A program made the translations under genes and the position numbers. DNA of 64,000 nt. Source: Oikopleura dioica. Taxonomy: Eukaryota > Chordata > Appendicularia > Copelata > Oikopleuridae. The stretch spans positions 14,637,001 through 14,701,000 of the forward strand of contig OU015567.1 in assembly GCA_907165135.1 (NCBI GenBank), read 5' to 3'. The notes beneath the pieces were generated by a model. It had not been told where the DNA came from. It was given only the letters and a program-made list of their open reading frames with translations, and searched no databases. Below, piece by piece: positions 1 through 12,692 of the stretch; position 1 is the first letter of the stretch, and each line of letters starts with the position of its first letter.

Positions 1-60
1 CTGGGTTAGGCTTTTGGGGGCCCTGGGGTTAGGGTTATCAAATTAGGGTTAGGGTTAGCA
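1..60. repeat. Degenerate telomere-like TTAGGG repeats
   Basis: The first 60 bases hold several interrupted copies of GGGTTAGG / TTAGGG separated by short non-repeat bases. This resembles a decayed telomeric or interstitial telomere-like tract rather than an intact telomere, because the units are not in perfect tandem and unique sequence follows at once. A similar short tract lies near 15270-15315 inside an NXF1 intron. Confidence 0.6.
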
Positions 61-958
61 AATTACTGTATCTGCGAGTATTCTAAAAAGGCCAGGGTTA
101 TTGAGGGTGATGTGCAGAGTGAGAGTACAAACTGACAGCATAAAAACCATCTGGCTTTGCTCGGAACTCGACGCTCGCTGTTTCCTGAAAGCCCCGTGGC
201 GTGAGAATTTCTCAACACCAATAAAACTATATCTCAAATGCAGTCGTAAATTTCTCTGCACCCTTGCGCACTTACGCGTCTCGGGGCGAAAGAGCCACGG
301 CTTCGAGGGGAAAGAGTTCGGCGGAAGTAACTTGTCAAATGGATTAACGATCACAACGTGTTAAAATTTACGGACTGCAGTCAAATAAATGTCACAAAGC
401 ACTCCCCGAGAGCGATAACGATTCTTTGGGCACACACCTGGCCAAAAGTCCACTTAGCCACTTAGGCTCGTAAATTTATGGGAGCACGAATATCTAGCGG
501 CTCTTAAGGGACTACACATCACTTCTAGTCTTGAGAATCATTTCGTTAAAACAGTAGTCGACTTTAAAACAGGACGAACAGCGGTTTTCTGTGAGTTTAG
601 GGCATTGTTCAATTTGTTAGTTCAACAAAATCTGGCGAAGATTTGAAATTGTTTTACCAAAAAAGGCCACTGTCGTCTTAATTAATCCATCAAGCAATTC
701 CTAAGGCGATCATCGAAAAGCCTCGGCGCACAATGACAACGCCTGGTTCTTGTTCTCTTTTTATACGTTTCCGAAAAGGCACAGATTTCGGACACTTTTC
801 AATCTAACGATCAATGGCCTGTTGGTTTTACAAATCTGGCTAAAGAGGAATTTTTGAAGAGTTTCACTGGAGTTTAGAGTTTTATTGAATAAGAACCAAC
901 TTCATTTACGAAGCACTCTATTGGAAATATTCTATAACTTTTAGCCTATCACGTAGTC

Positions 959-1187
959 TGGGCTCGGCAACCTGTGTAGAAAACCTGAGTCAGGAGCTGA
1001 AAGATCACAAATGAAAAGCCGCGAAGCGGCTTTTTTAAAACGAAGCCGCAAAGCGGCTTTGCCAGAATTTGAATATCGACTGTAAAGGAAGTTTTGCGGC
1101 TTTGTTTTTAAAAAAGCCGCTTTGCGGCTTTTCATTTGTGATCTTTCAGATCCTGACTCAGGTTTTCTACACAGGTTGCCGAGCCCA
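959..1187. mobile_element. Foldback (MITE-like) element, copy A
   Basis: The two ends are inverted copies of each other: the left end runs TGGGCTCGGCAACCTG and the right end is its reverse complement. Inside each arm lie GTAGAAAACCTGAGTC, a run around GATCACAAATG, and two short palindromes of the type AAGCCGC..GCGGCTT, so four small hairpins sit within one large hairpin. The centre is an AT-rich spacer. No protein is encoded. Two related copies lie at about 4395-4633 and 5954-6216. I could not define a clear target-site duplication. Confidence 0.85.
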
Positions 1188-4100
1188 GTACGAAGTAGCA
1201 TCCGTAGAGATCGCTTCGTGAAAAGCGCGAGAGCTCTTCCCGCAATTTAAAAGCCCTGTAACTCGTCATTACGTACTGTTACGGGGAGATGCTCAAATTT
1301 GATTTATGCGCCCCTTACGAATGAAAGCTTGGATAGAGTCGCTTTCCGAAGCTCCCCGTTCTGCTTCCGGAAATGTCAAATCTCGCTATCAATCGTGTTT
1401 ACTTGTCGAATCCTCAGTAAGTACTGTATCTCCTCGCTGACTTTGCTATCGAGCAATAATTGCTGTTCCAAACTTTCAATTTCGTAAAGAGCAATTTCGT
1501 ATTTACGCGCGGCTTAAAAAAAGAAAGCTATAGGAAGATAAATCCCAACGCCCCGGAGCAAGATTACTTTTGGTTCACAGGCAGCGCCCCTATCACTCTC
1601 CTTGGATTAGTGCTGAGTACGCGTGATGCTTCCGATTTCGACCCTCTTCAGGAAAATCCTATCTTAGTTCGAGTTCGTCGAGTGCGAGCACAAATACACA
1701 AAATACTCGGCAAGTAATTCTGCCAGCACAAATTCAAATTGTGACCTTGTACTTTGAGAAGTTTACAATCCCCCCTTTCGAATTGTAATTTGAAATTCAT
1801 CTTTCACATCGTAAATCATAAAAATTTACTAAGATGATAATCCAAAAGTGATATTTTTTCTGACGTCAAATTGTTCAAAGAGCAGTTTCCAGGACTAGAA
1901 CTATCACCAGTAGCGCAGTGACAGAACGTCACTTTCGCTCAATTTCAAAGAGAGCCGCCGCAGGTGCATTCGATGACAGTAGTGGACAAGCATAATCCCC
2001 ACGCGCCTCGGGGCAAGCTATGCACTCACAAACCGGCGGGTCGAATGACATCGCCTGTCGATTAAAACTTTCTTTTTGTAAACGTTTCTTTAACGCTGGT
2101 GGCCCGAGCTTTTCTCTCTTCTCTTTATCGAACTCTAAAATGCGCGTTTATCCAAAAACGGCGATATTCGAAAAAGAGCTGTTTTGGCCTCACGTGCAAT
2201 CTGGCGCGCATCTTCCGAGTGGCACTGCAAGAAACTGGGCCCAAGCCCTTATCACCCTTTTCGCTCGGCGGGATATCAAACCGAAACTTAGACTTCTCAG
2301 AGCCGCTATCAACCACGGCCGGGCGCTATAAGTACGTTAGAACTGATAAAGACGCGCGCTATCACTATCCGAGCGTCTTCTAAACAATTTGGGTTTAATT
2401 AGGGGACTTTTTCCCTAATCAGCACTTTTTAACTTTTGGAAGTTTGTCGAACTGGAAGAACTTTGTCAGAATTGAAGTTCACTGCCCTGAGCTAATAGTT
2501 TCAAGTGCTCTAGAGTCGTTTACCCATGCTCAGAAGGTCTCGATATGTTGTGACAGTATCGACCCTTGAAAGTCGCTCCGCTAGTACTTAGTGTCAATAG
2601 AAGCAGCAGTCGATACAGTCTCCATCTCGGAAGTAACTGTAGGAAAATAAGTAGAATATCTGTTTTGAGATACTTCCGGCGCGAATATGGAAGGTCAATA
2701 TTAAAAAGTCGAATTTTTGTAAATAAAAAATTTAAATTAGAGAAAATAAAATGAATTTTCTTTGAAAAATCGGAAATGCAAAGATCTTCTACTAGTTGCA
2801 AATATTTTCATAGAAATTTTTAATTAGATTTTTTTCTAGTCGAAGCGCGAGTTGGTGGTGGTGGTGTTAGACGACAGGTGGTCGCCTTGAACCGAAATCG
2901 CGCTGGCCTTGGCTAGCGATGCAGGAGAGGAGCCCCGCTAACCCGTTAGAGCGAGGTGGCGCTGCTCCGTGCGCGGAAGAAGTACATTGGTGGCGCTCTA
3001 ACGCTCCTCCACCCGGAAGATGAGCCGGAGAGCCAACCAGCGAAGGACTCACTTTTGTAATTCGTAACCTCTTTCGATTTCCAAAAACTCACTTGACTAG
3101 AAACGAAAAGAAAATAGTTGATAAGAAAAAATCTTCTTTGAAGTTCAAATTTTCCTCATTCAAGAGATTGGATATTTTAACCCGCCGCAGCGCATCGTTC
3201 CCGAAATCGACCATCTTCTGAAACCAAGAAATCAACAACGAGACTTCTCAGCTTCTGAGGTAAGAGTTCTTCACCAGATTTTGCATCTTTCTTAACCTGT
3301 TAACGTGAGAAAGACACAAGCAGTGCACGTGGGGCCAAATTGGACCCGGCCTCAATGCGACCTTTACCGGTTAAGTTGTCTAAAAGAGCAGAATTCGATT
3401 TTCGTTCTAAATTATTTGGATCGGAACCAGATTCACGTCACGCCAAAATAGCACCTGATTTTACGCCCGGAGATAATGATTTCAAACATTTTCAATTTCG
3501 CTCAACTCGCCGCGTTTTTTCTGACGGCTTACATAATCCAGCTCAATTGGTTCTCATTAGATACTACTGATAGGAGCACTTGAAGGGCTGGTGGGAAAAT
3601 TCTTGGAGAAATAAATTCTTTCCTAGAAAATAGTGGCCGATTCATGATGAGAGTAGTCAAATTTTAGGGTCTAAAAGAGAACTATTCTTGAACAGAGTTC
3701 CCCGAAGTAAACAAAAATTTTCAAAGAGAGCCTCAAAAATAAGGGTACACAAGATAGCCGCGATAATCAGAATACACAAGCGCTTAGCTTCATTAGTAAC
3801 TGTATCGAGGTTAATTTTGTTTGTGTTCTACCACTGGGCCACTTCCGTGGATATCGTTACCGGACATCCGACCCTGTCAGAAAATTCCCTCACTTACTAT
3901 GCTATTTCTGCGCTCTATCCCAAAATAGTCCCAAAATGGCTCATTTACGGCGTTACCCGGATTCCGGAAATCCGTCAAAAAATGAAAAATCGTTTATTTT
4001 TTTTTCCTCAATTTTATCATCTTTTTCTGGACTGAAGCTATTTTGGAGCAAGGTGACGGATCGGTGAGGCCCTCGAAGATGAAATTTTGAATTGGAAAAT

Positions 4101-4394
4101 TTGCGCTAATCGGACAAATGCCACTTCGCCGTGTTCCGACTGGTCAGCCGGCCGATCCTTTTTCAATGATCAATTTTATATCAAACGGAATACCCGTAGT
4201 GCCCGTTTAGCCCAAAACAGGAGGGAGTAGACATGCTTATCTAGAATAACCGAGGCGTCAAGGTCATTTTCCCGGCGTCATTTTATCACTGATCGACAAT
4301 TTGATTAGAAAGTACACGGAGTCGACATGCCCTGTTTTCAAAATAAAGACCTACTTTTGTTTGAAGAAAAAGAGTTTGTAAGATTCCACGTAAA

Positions 4395-4633
4395 GGGCTT
4401 GGCCTGTGTAAAAAACCTGATTCAGGGTCTGAAAGATCTTTACTGAAAAGCCGCGTAGCGGCTTTTTTTTAATCGAAGCCGCAAAGCGGCTTCGCCAAAC
4501 TTTAAAAATATATCGAAAGAGTAATTTTACAAAGCCGCTTCGCGGCTTCGTCCTTCAAAAAGCCGCTACGCGGCTTTTCATAAGAGATATTTTTGACCCT
4601 GACTCAGGTTTTCTATACAGGTCGCCGAGCGCA
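4395..4633. mobile_element. Foldback (MITE-like) element, copy B
   Basis: This is the same architecture as copy A: terminal inverted arms with CTGTGTA..AACCTGA, followed by AAAGCCGCGTAGCGGCTTTT and AAGCCGCAAAGCGGCTTCG, with mirror copies in the right arm. The arm sequence is diverged from copy A, and the outer end reads GGGCTTGGCC against CGCCGAGCGCA, so the termini no longer pair perfectly. It is non-coding. Confidence 0.82.
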
Positions 4634-5101
4634 GGGAACGCATCTCAAAATTTTTACTCATCCAGTTACTCAATGTCCAAGTACAAAAAAAGTGGCCGGA
4701 TGTGGTCAGTGTAAAATCTAATCTTGTTTTTGCTCGCGGTCGAGAACGCAACAAATGCGAATATCTCTCCCTCTCTCCGTTTCCGCGCGTGCTTGAAATG
4801 ATTCTATTTTTTTTTGAAAATGGGGGAATGCATAATTACAAAACCGAAAAAGCGGAAGCTGGAGAAATTCGCGCGGGAAGTGGTGTTGCGGGAATTTCGC
4901 GAAGCCAACACAAGAATTAGCTGGACAAATTAATCGAAGAATTCAGTGGCCTTTCGCTTTATTCAGCAGTTACACCTTAGAAAGGAGTCTCGATTAAATA
5001 ACAAATCAGGACATTTAGGAACTTTGTGACCAAAGTTCAGCCGCTTTTTAAAATAATCCGAATTTATAAAAGCCGAAAAAATAAGAAAATATTTCAGAAA
5101 A

Positions 5102-7893
<2,792 letters not shown>

Positions 7894-8607
7894 AATCCTC
7901 TTCCGAAGACGGCGATTTATATTTTTTGCACATTCCCTTCATTCCTCTTACTACATGTTTCTGTACAAAACCGAGTCCTTTTACAATTTTGTAGTTTGAA
8001 AATTCTTTCTATTGAGTCAATACTGACACTGCAATCATTTTCTGTACATTTTTGATTCTGCTCCGAAATGTTCCAAATCAATCAAACAGTAAATAAATAC
8101 AAATCAAAGAAAAAAAAACGAGCTCTCTTCCTATTTATTAAAAGTAAAATACCGTCGAATTTCGTTACCTTTTTCTAAAAGAAGAATCTCTCGAAAGACG
8201 TCCTTTCTCTTGACCTCTTTGAATAGGCAGTATCGGAGATAGTATTTCCATCTCTGGCGAAATGGCAGGTGCTCGTGGCCTGTCCAATAAATCGCGAAAT
8301 AAATTTCTTTTCGGCTCCTCTCTGTCTCGCTCGATTGTTAACTTCCGCCAAATAAAAGTGCAAATCAGCTTTGTGGACTTTGCAGTTGTAAATTTACAAC
8401 TGCATCCGTAAGATATTCAAATTGTGGTAATTTCCTTTAAAAAATAACACACGATTTAATGTGTTTGAAACTCGTCACTAAAACTTTGTATTTTCTCGTA
8501 AACTTCAATCTTGAATGAGAGTGGATTCGAAAGGAAATTATATTGAAAAAGGAGAAAATAGAGATTGCATAGAAGTTTTAAGCTTTGTTCTCTTTGAAGG
8601 CTCCGAA
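7894..8607. other. Convergent 3' regions
   Basis: This is non-coding sequence between the 3' ends of the BCL6-like gene (plus) and the calpain gene (minus). AATAAA-type signals around 8090 (AGTAAATAAATAC) are the likely polyadenylation signal of the plus-strand gene. No conserved coding frame is seen. Confidence 0.5.
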
Positions 8608-10388
8608 TCAGAAGAAAGCTTCTGTGACTGGGCGAAGCTTGAGGTTCGATCCCATCGCTCGCACAATGAAGTTAGTTGGATCGGTTGTTGGCTCCTTCAG
8701 TTTGGTAGAAACAGTCTGAAGTAGTCTCGTAGTCATGAAATCAACAAGGATCGACTTACGATGAGATATTTTCCTGGAGCGACATCGAGAAGATAGCCAT
8801 TATGGCTGTAGGGATACGGTTGATGGCCTGACTTATTGGGGAAGACTGGCTCAACTTTTTGAAGTTTTTTGAAGTCTGGAGTTCCACTCTGAGGGCGATT
8901 GAAAGGATCGTCTCCGGATTTGCTTGTTGTTGCCCAGAAATTTACCAGCACAGATCGTTTTACTTTTACAGGCGAATCAATGAGTATCTTGGAGAAATTA
9001 AGGAAGAATAATGTGAAGACAAAGGCGATGTACCTGTAGCCAAATAAGTCTTGTGTCGGTTTGGCCGTAATCACCAACTGAAAGCTCAATTTGACTTGAC
9101 AGATCTGGATTTTTGTTGTTCCCTCCCGAGAGAGGATCATTCTGGGCTCCTGGTGGGAAGGTTCCACTTACTCGCACATCTCGGCTATTTTTCTCTCTAA
9201 GAAAATATTATTTACAAGTAATCTTGAAAAAACTCACTCTTCAGAAATATCACCATCTTCGTCATTGACGTCTAAGCCAGGCAAGGCACAAATGGTCAAG
9301 TTTTCGAATTCATCGACCCAATCTTCAAGTTCCATCCAAAAAGACCCGTCGTTTGAGTTGACTACCCCTAGTCGTTTCTTTTCGTCATCAGAAACACTTG
9401 AATATCGTAAAAAATCATAAAAAGAAAAACACAAAATAATAATAAAAATTCTAAGTAAAATTTATAGCTCTAAGAACCATAAACATGATAATTAGCTGAC
9501 ATACTCGGCCCACTTCGTGTCATCATCATTCCAGGCGCCGTCCCATTCGCCACGCCCTTGCGGATTTCGAATCTTGACCATATCCAACTTACTTCCGTCT
9601 GACAAAGTCATTGTGTCCACAAGCAGCAAAGAGTAAGCATGTCCCGAAACTAGTCCCTTCGTGACTTTTTCGTTTCCGGCGCCATCTCGATTTGAAGTTG
9701 TGATGAGTGAGTTTCGTTGGAGTTTCTTTAGAAGATCACCGAGATTGACACCGGTACTGTCCAAATTGTTCGCATCTACAGCGATTCCTCCACTCAGTTC
9801 GGTCAGTGCTACGGCTGTCTCTCCGCCGACAATGTTGTTGTACCCACCATGAAACTTAGCGTATGCCTTTTCAACGAGAGGCACCCACCACTCGCCATTC
9901 TTAGATTCGATAGCTCGGTTTATTTTGCCTTCATGTCTATCCGGGAGCTTATCATCGATCACCACATCGACCCACTCGCCCATGCGGAAGAACTTGAAAT
10001 GGTATCCACCAGCGCCTTTCGCCAACATCGTGGTATTGAAGCCAGTCTTGGATGAAAGTAAGTATCTAGAGAAAATCTCTCTCTATAGAGCTACCTGAAG
10101 AACTCTTTTGATAGAATCTTCCTTGATTTTGGCAACTTTTGTTCCCGACTGATCTTTCGCCGCGATTGAAGAAAGCGCAGCAAGAAACCAGCAATCTCCG
10201 AGTTGACCTTGTTTCACATCGCAAGCGTCGGATCCTTCATCAATGAAGCTAGCCGAGCCCGATCGGTCCTTCAAGCGAAAGGTCTTTACAGCCTTAGTGA
10301 GTTCCTTGTTCGCCTCGATGTCGAAATCTTCGTCATCGAAGCACGATCCACTATCGGATGCTTTTCGAAGCTTTTCAACTTGCGCCAT
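8608..10388 (-). CDS. Calpain-type cysteine protease (atypical, no EF hands)
   Basis: This is a calcium-dependent intracellular cysteine protease family member. Exon 1 starts at ATG 10388 and contains GQLGDCWFLAALSSIA with the catalytic Cys. The second large exon (down to about 9500) contains the catalytic His in SGHAYSLL and the Asn in IRNPQGRGEW. The usual motif is NPWG, so the conserved Trp next to the Asn is Gln here. Later exons give FWMELEDWVDEFENLTIC and a C2-like domain III (VRVSGTFPPG; YLLDVAPGKYLIV). The last exon ends at a TGA at 8608-8610. No penta-EF-hand domain follows, so this is an atypical, short calpain. An AG about six bases before the ATG could be a trans-splice acceptor. 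Whether the Trp change affects activity is unknown. Confidence 0.9.
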
Positions 10389-10745
10389 GTTTTTCTATTT
10401 TTATTTTCAATTGAAACTTATTTACAAGAAAAAATACCTAGCGGCCGACTCTCGTTAAAAACTCTGAGTGCGAAAGTTCTTGCGGCAGTTGCCATTAAAT
10501 GCGGTACTAATAAAAACTCTTGAAGACGCCATCTAGCGGAAGGATTTGTCCAAAAGAAGAAACGACGAAGCCCACCCGTATTTTATCATGGTTAGATAGA
10601 ACACATAAATTCGGATCATTTTGTCATTGCTTCATTGAAGTGCCAGTTTGATAATACTACCAGCTTTCGATGTTATTTCTTCATAAAGTTTATTTCAAAT
10701 CATAAAGAGCACCTTTTTTATCTCCTGCGGTCACCGTTAATCATT
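10389..10745. other. Intergenic, nothing recognised
   Basis: This is the upstream region of the calpain gene. It is AT-rich, and no gene or repeat was recognised apart from the short minus-strand open frame that follows it. Confidence 0.4.
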
Positions 10746-10889
10746 TTATTGATGTACCTTTGCCATCGGACAATTGTTATATGACGAAATAGTCTTGCGA
10801 AATCTTGCTACCTGCGAAATACTTATGAAACCAATAAAGAAGTCAAAGCTTGATCGGCTCCTTTTCGATTCGAACGCTGTTTTGCCCAT
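10746..10889 (-). pseudogene. Short 47-aa ORF related to ORF 11759-12112
   Basis: A minus-strand frame from ATG 10889 to TAA 10746. Its middle reads SSFDFFIGFISISQVARF, which is almost the same as PSFDFFIGFIDISQLARF in the minus-strand frame at 11759-12112. The similarity is present at both DNA and protein level and ends soon after. It is either a truncated duplicate or a small exon of a paralogue. Function unknown. Confidence 0.4.
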
Positions 10890-10948
10890 TTCTCTTTTTT
10901 ACAAAATTTTTCAGTTAGAGAAACTTTTTGAAAAAAAAAGAATTGAAA

Positions 10949-11411
10949 ATGGGCAGTAAGTCACGTGCTCTTCAGCGAAGAAGGACCAGATGCAAGCCCC
11001 GATTTCGAGGCCACAAAAGAGCTGGAGGTATATTTATTTCTCTAGGGGAAATCTAAAATTGAAAATTTTTTAGAGGCAGCCGAGCGCGTCCAGGCTTCCC
11101 AAAAGTCAGCGACGACAATCAAGGAAGAACCGTTGCCTTCACCACCACAACAAGCTTCTAAAGCGGCTCAATGGACACCCAAGTCGGCTGGTTTGCAGCA
11201 AAAACCTCAGCAACGAACCCCTACCAGAAACGAGAGAGTAAGCAAGTACTTCGAAGAAGCAAAGAAACACTTCAGGGAAGAGGGAAGTAGCTTCTCGATG
11301 GATTTCAGCGAGTCGCCAGGAGGAACACTCAGAGTTCACTTCGAAGGGGGAAAACGGATTCGGTTGGCCCAACTCCCGCAGAGTGTGAACGTGCAGGAGG
11401 TGTCAAGCTGA
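10949..11411 (+). CDS. Unrecognised 138-aa basic protein
   Basis: Two exons, 10949-11027 and 11074-11411, join in frame through a 46-base GT-AG intron. The N-terminus is very basic (MGSKSRALQRRRTRCKPRF), the middle is Pro/Gln/Ala-rich, and the C-terminus has a charged helix-like segment (VSKYFEEAKKHFREE) followed by a beta-like FSMDFSESPGGTLRVHFEGG. I do not recognise a family. The clean short intron and the coding bias across the join support a real gene. It lies between the two related minus-strand ORFs. Confidence 0.6.
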
Positions 11412-11758
11412 GTGAAGGAGATGCAAGGGACCACGCCGCCGGTGTGAACTCCTGCAGAGACTGCTCGTGGGCCCAAGTTGGCGCAAGTCTCGGTGTGAGT
11501 CCTTGAGTAAACAGTAATTAGGTGCATGTTGAGCCGGAAATCAAGATCAAGCTCAGCCTGGATAATCTTCAAAAATGAAGATATGGAAAACAGAAAATAT
11601 GGAATTTTCTGAAAACATACCTACTATGGTAAAATTTAGTGCTGATTACGATTGTGGAGTTGGAATGTTTTTCTTATGTCAAAAATTCAAGTTTTTTTGC
11701 GAAGATTCAAACAAGAACAATTCATTTTCAAAAAAGTTTGATGAGTGAGATCCATGCA
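11412..11758. other. Intergenic, nothing recognised
   Basis: AT-rich sequence between the plus-strand small gene and the stop of the minus-strand ORF. I see no conserved motif. Confidence 0.4.
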
Positions 11759-12112
11759 TCACACGGTAGGTGAAGGTGGATTGAACAATTTGAAAATGGA
11801 AGTGAAGACTTTCACTTGTTCGTTCGCCGGAACTTCCGGCCCGGAAGTAATGCAGAGCAGCTTTGGAAGAGTGTTCGTGCCATAAATATCAGTTATCTTC
11901 GAAATCGGTAAAGTATCTGCTATTTTCTGGTAATCACACATTTTGAACGAAAGAAAAATGAAGCTTTTCAAGCATTCAAGCATCAAGAAAAACGAGTAAG
12001 CTTGGATCTTCACACTGAGTTCATCCCGAAATCTTGCTAACTGCGAAATATCAATAAAACCAATAAAGAAATCAAAGCTTGGTCGACTTCTTTCCGAGCT
12101 CATTTTTACCAA
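11759..12112 (-). CDS. Unrecognised 117-aa ORF, duplicated motif
   Basis: A single open frame starts MVKMSSERSRPSFDFF and ends NPPSPTV. It is moderately hydrophobic with several Phe/Ile/Leu-rich segments and no obvious signal peptide. Its first 35 residues are repeated in the 47-aa frame at 10746-10889, which suggests a small lineage-specific family. No known domain was recognised. It may be part of a longer spliced gene. Confidence 0.4.
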   Translation of the reverse strand: MVKMSSERSRPSFDFFIGFIDISQLARFRDELSVKIQAYSFFLMLECLKSFIFLSFKMCDYQKIADTLPISKITDIYGTNTLPKLLCITSGPEVPANEQVKVFTSIFKLFNPPSPTV

Positions 12113-12692
12113 TAATTTTATTCAGTAATCAAAATAGTTGAATTTGAATACAGATGGATCCTTTTTGACAATGGTTATTGGAGAAATCTTGGTAAATATA
12201 CAGATGAAATAAATTCACAAAAAATGGTATTGAAGTTGAATTTTCAATGATGAAGCTGGAGCACAAAGGCTTCTCCGAGAGCCAGTTAATTTTGTCGAGA
12301 AAAGAGGGTTTTCATTTCGCCTGTTATCGAACTTACTCCCTGGTACTTGAGCTTTGAATCAGTGTTTTTTTATATTTTTTGATGTTTCAAAGTAGAAACA
12401 GATTGTCGGCAAATGCCGGGTTTTGATCTTTGTCTTCACTGTAAGCAAATGGATGCTGGCGTGAATAGCTCTGGACCAAGTTTGTGTTCTTTTTAGGCTT
12501 ATTATAATTAATAACCCCCTTTTTATAAAATTGAGATTGATGTGGCGCTCGAAAAAGTTAGTTTCATAGTTAGATCTCCTAGTCCTAGAAAATATTGAAA
12601 GCCTACGAAGAAGGTTAGGAAAAAGAGAGCAAAAAATAGTTCAAGGAAAAAGAAAAACAGACAGAAAAATAAAATAAGTACAGAAAAAAAAC
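12113..12692. other. Intergenic / NXF1 3' region
   Basis: No coding sequence was recognised. Because NXF1 ends next to a strong GTAAGT donor-like sequence at about 12690, part of this stretch could be an alternative last exon of NXF1. Confidence 0.35.

Larger units (their letters stand above)
61..5101. other. Gene-poor stretch, no convincing gene
   Basis: About 5 kb with only short open frames, none showing a recognisable motif, good start context or plausible exon joining. It contains two copies of the palindromic foldback element, described separately. The telomere-like start, lack of genes and repeats are compatible with a subtelomeric or otherwise repeat-rich flank. I see no RNA gene. 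Confidence 0.55.

Noticed and set aside
941-1201. 86-aa minus frame in copy A
   Set aside because: Produced by the palindromic repeat itself.
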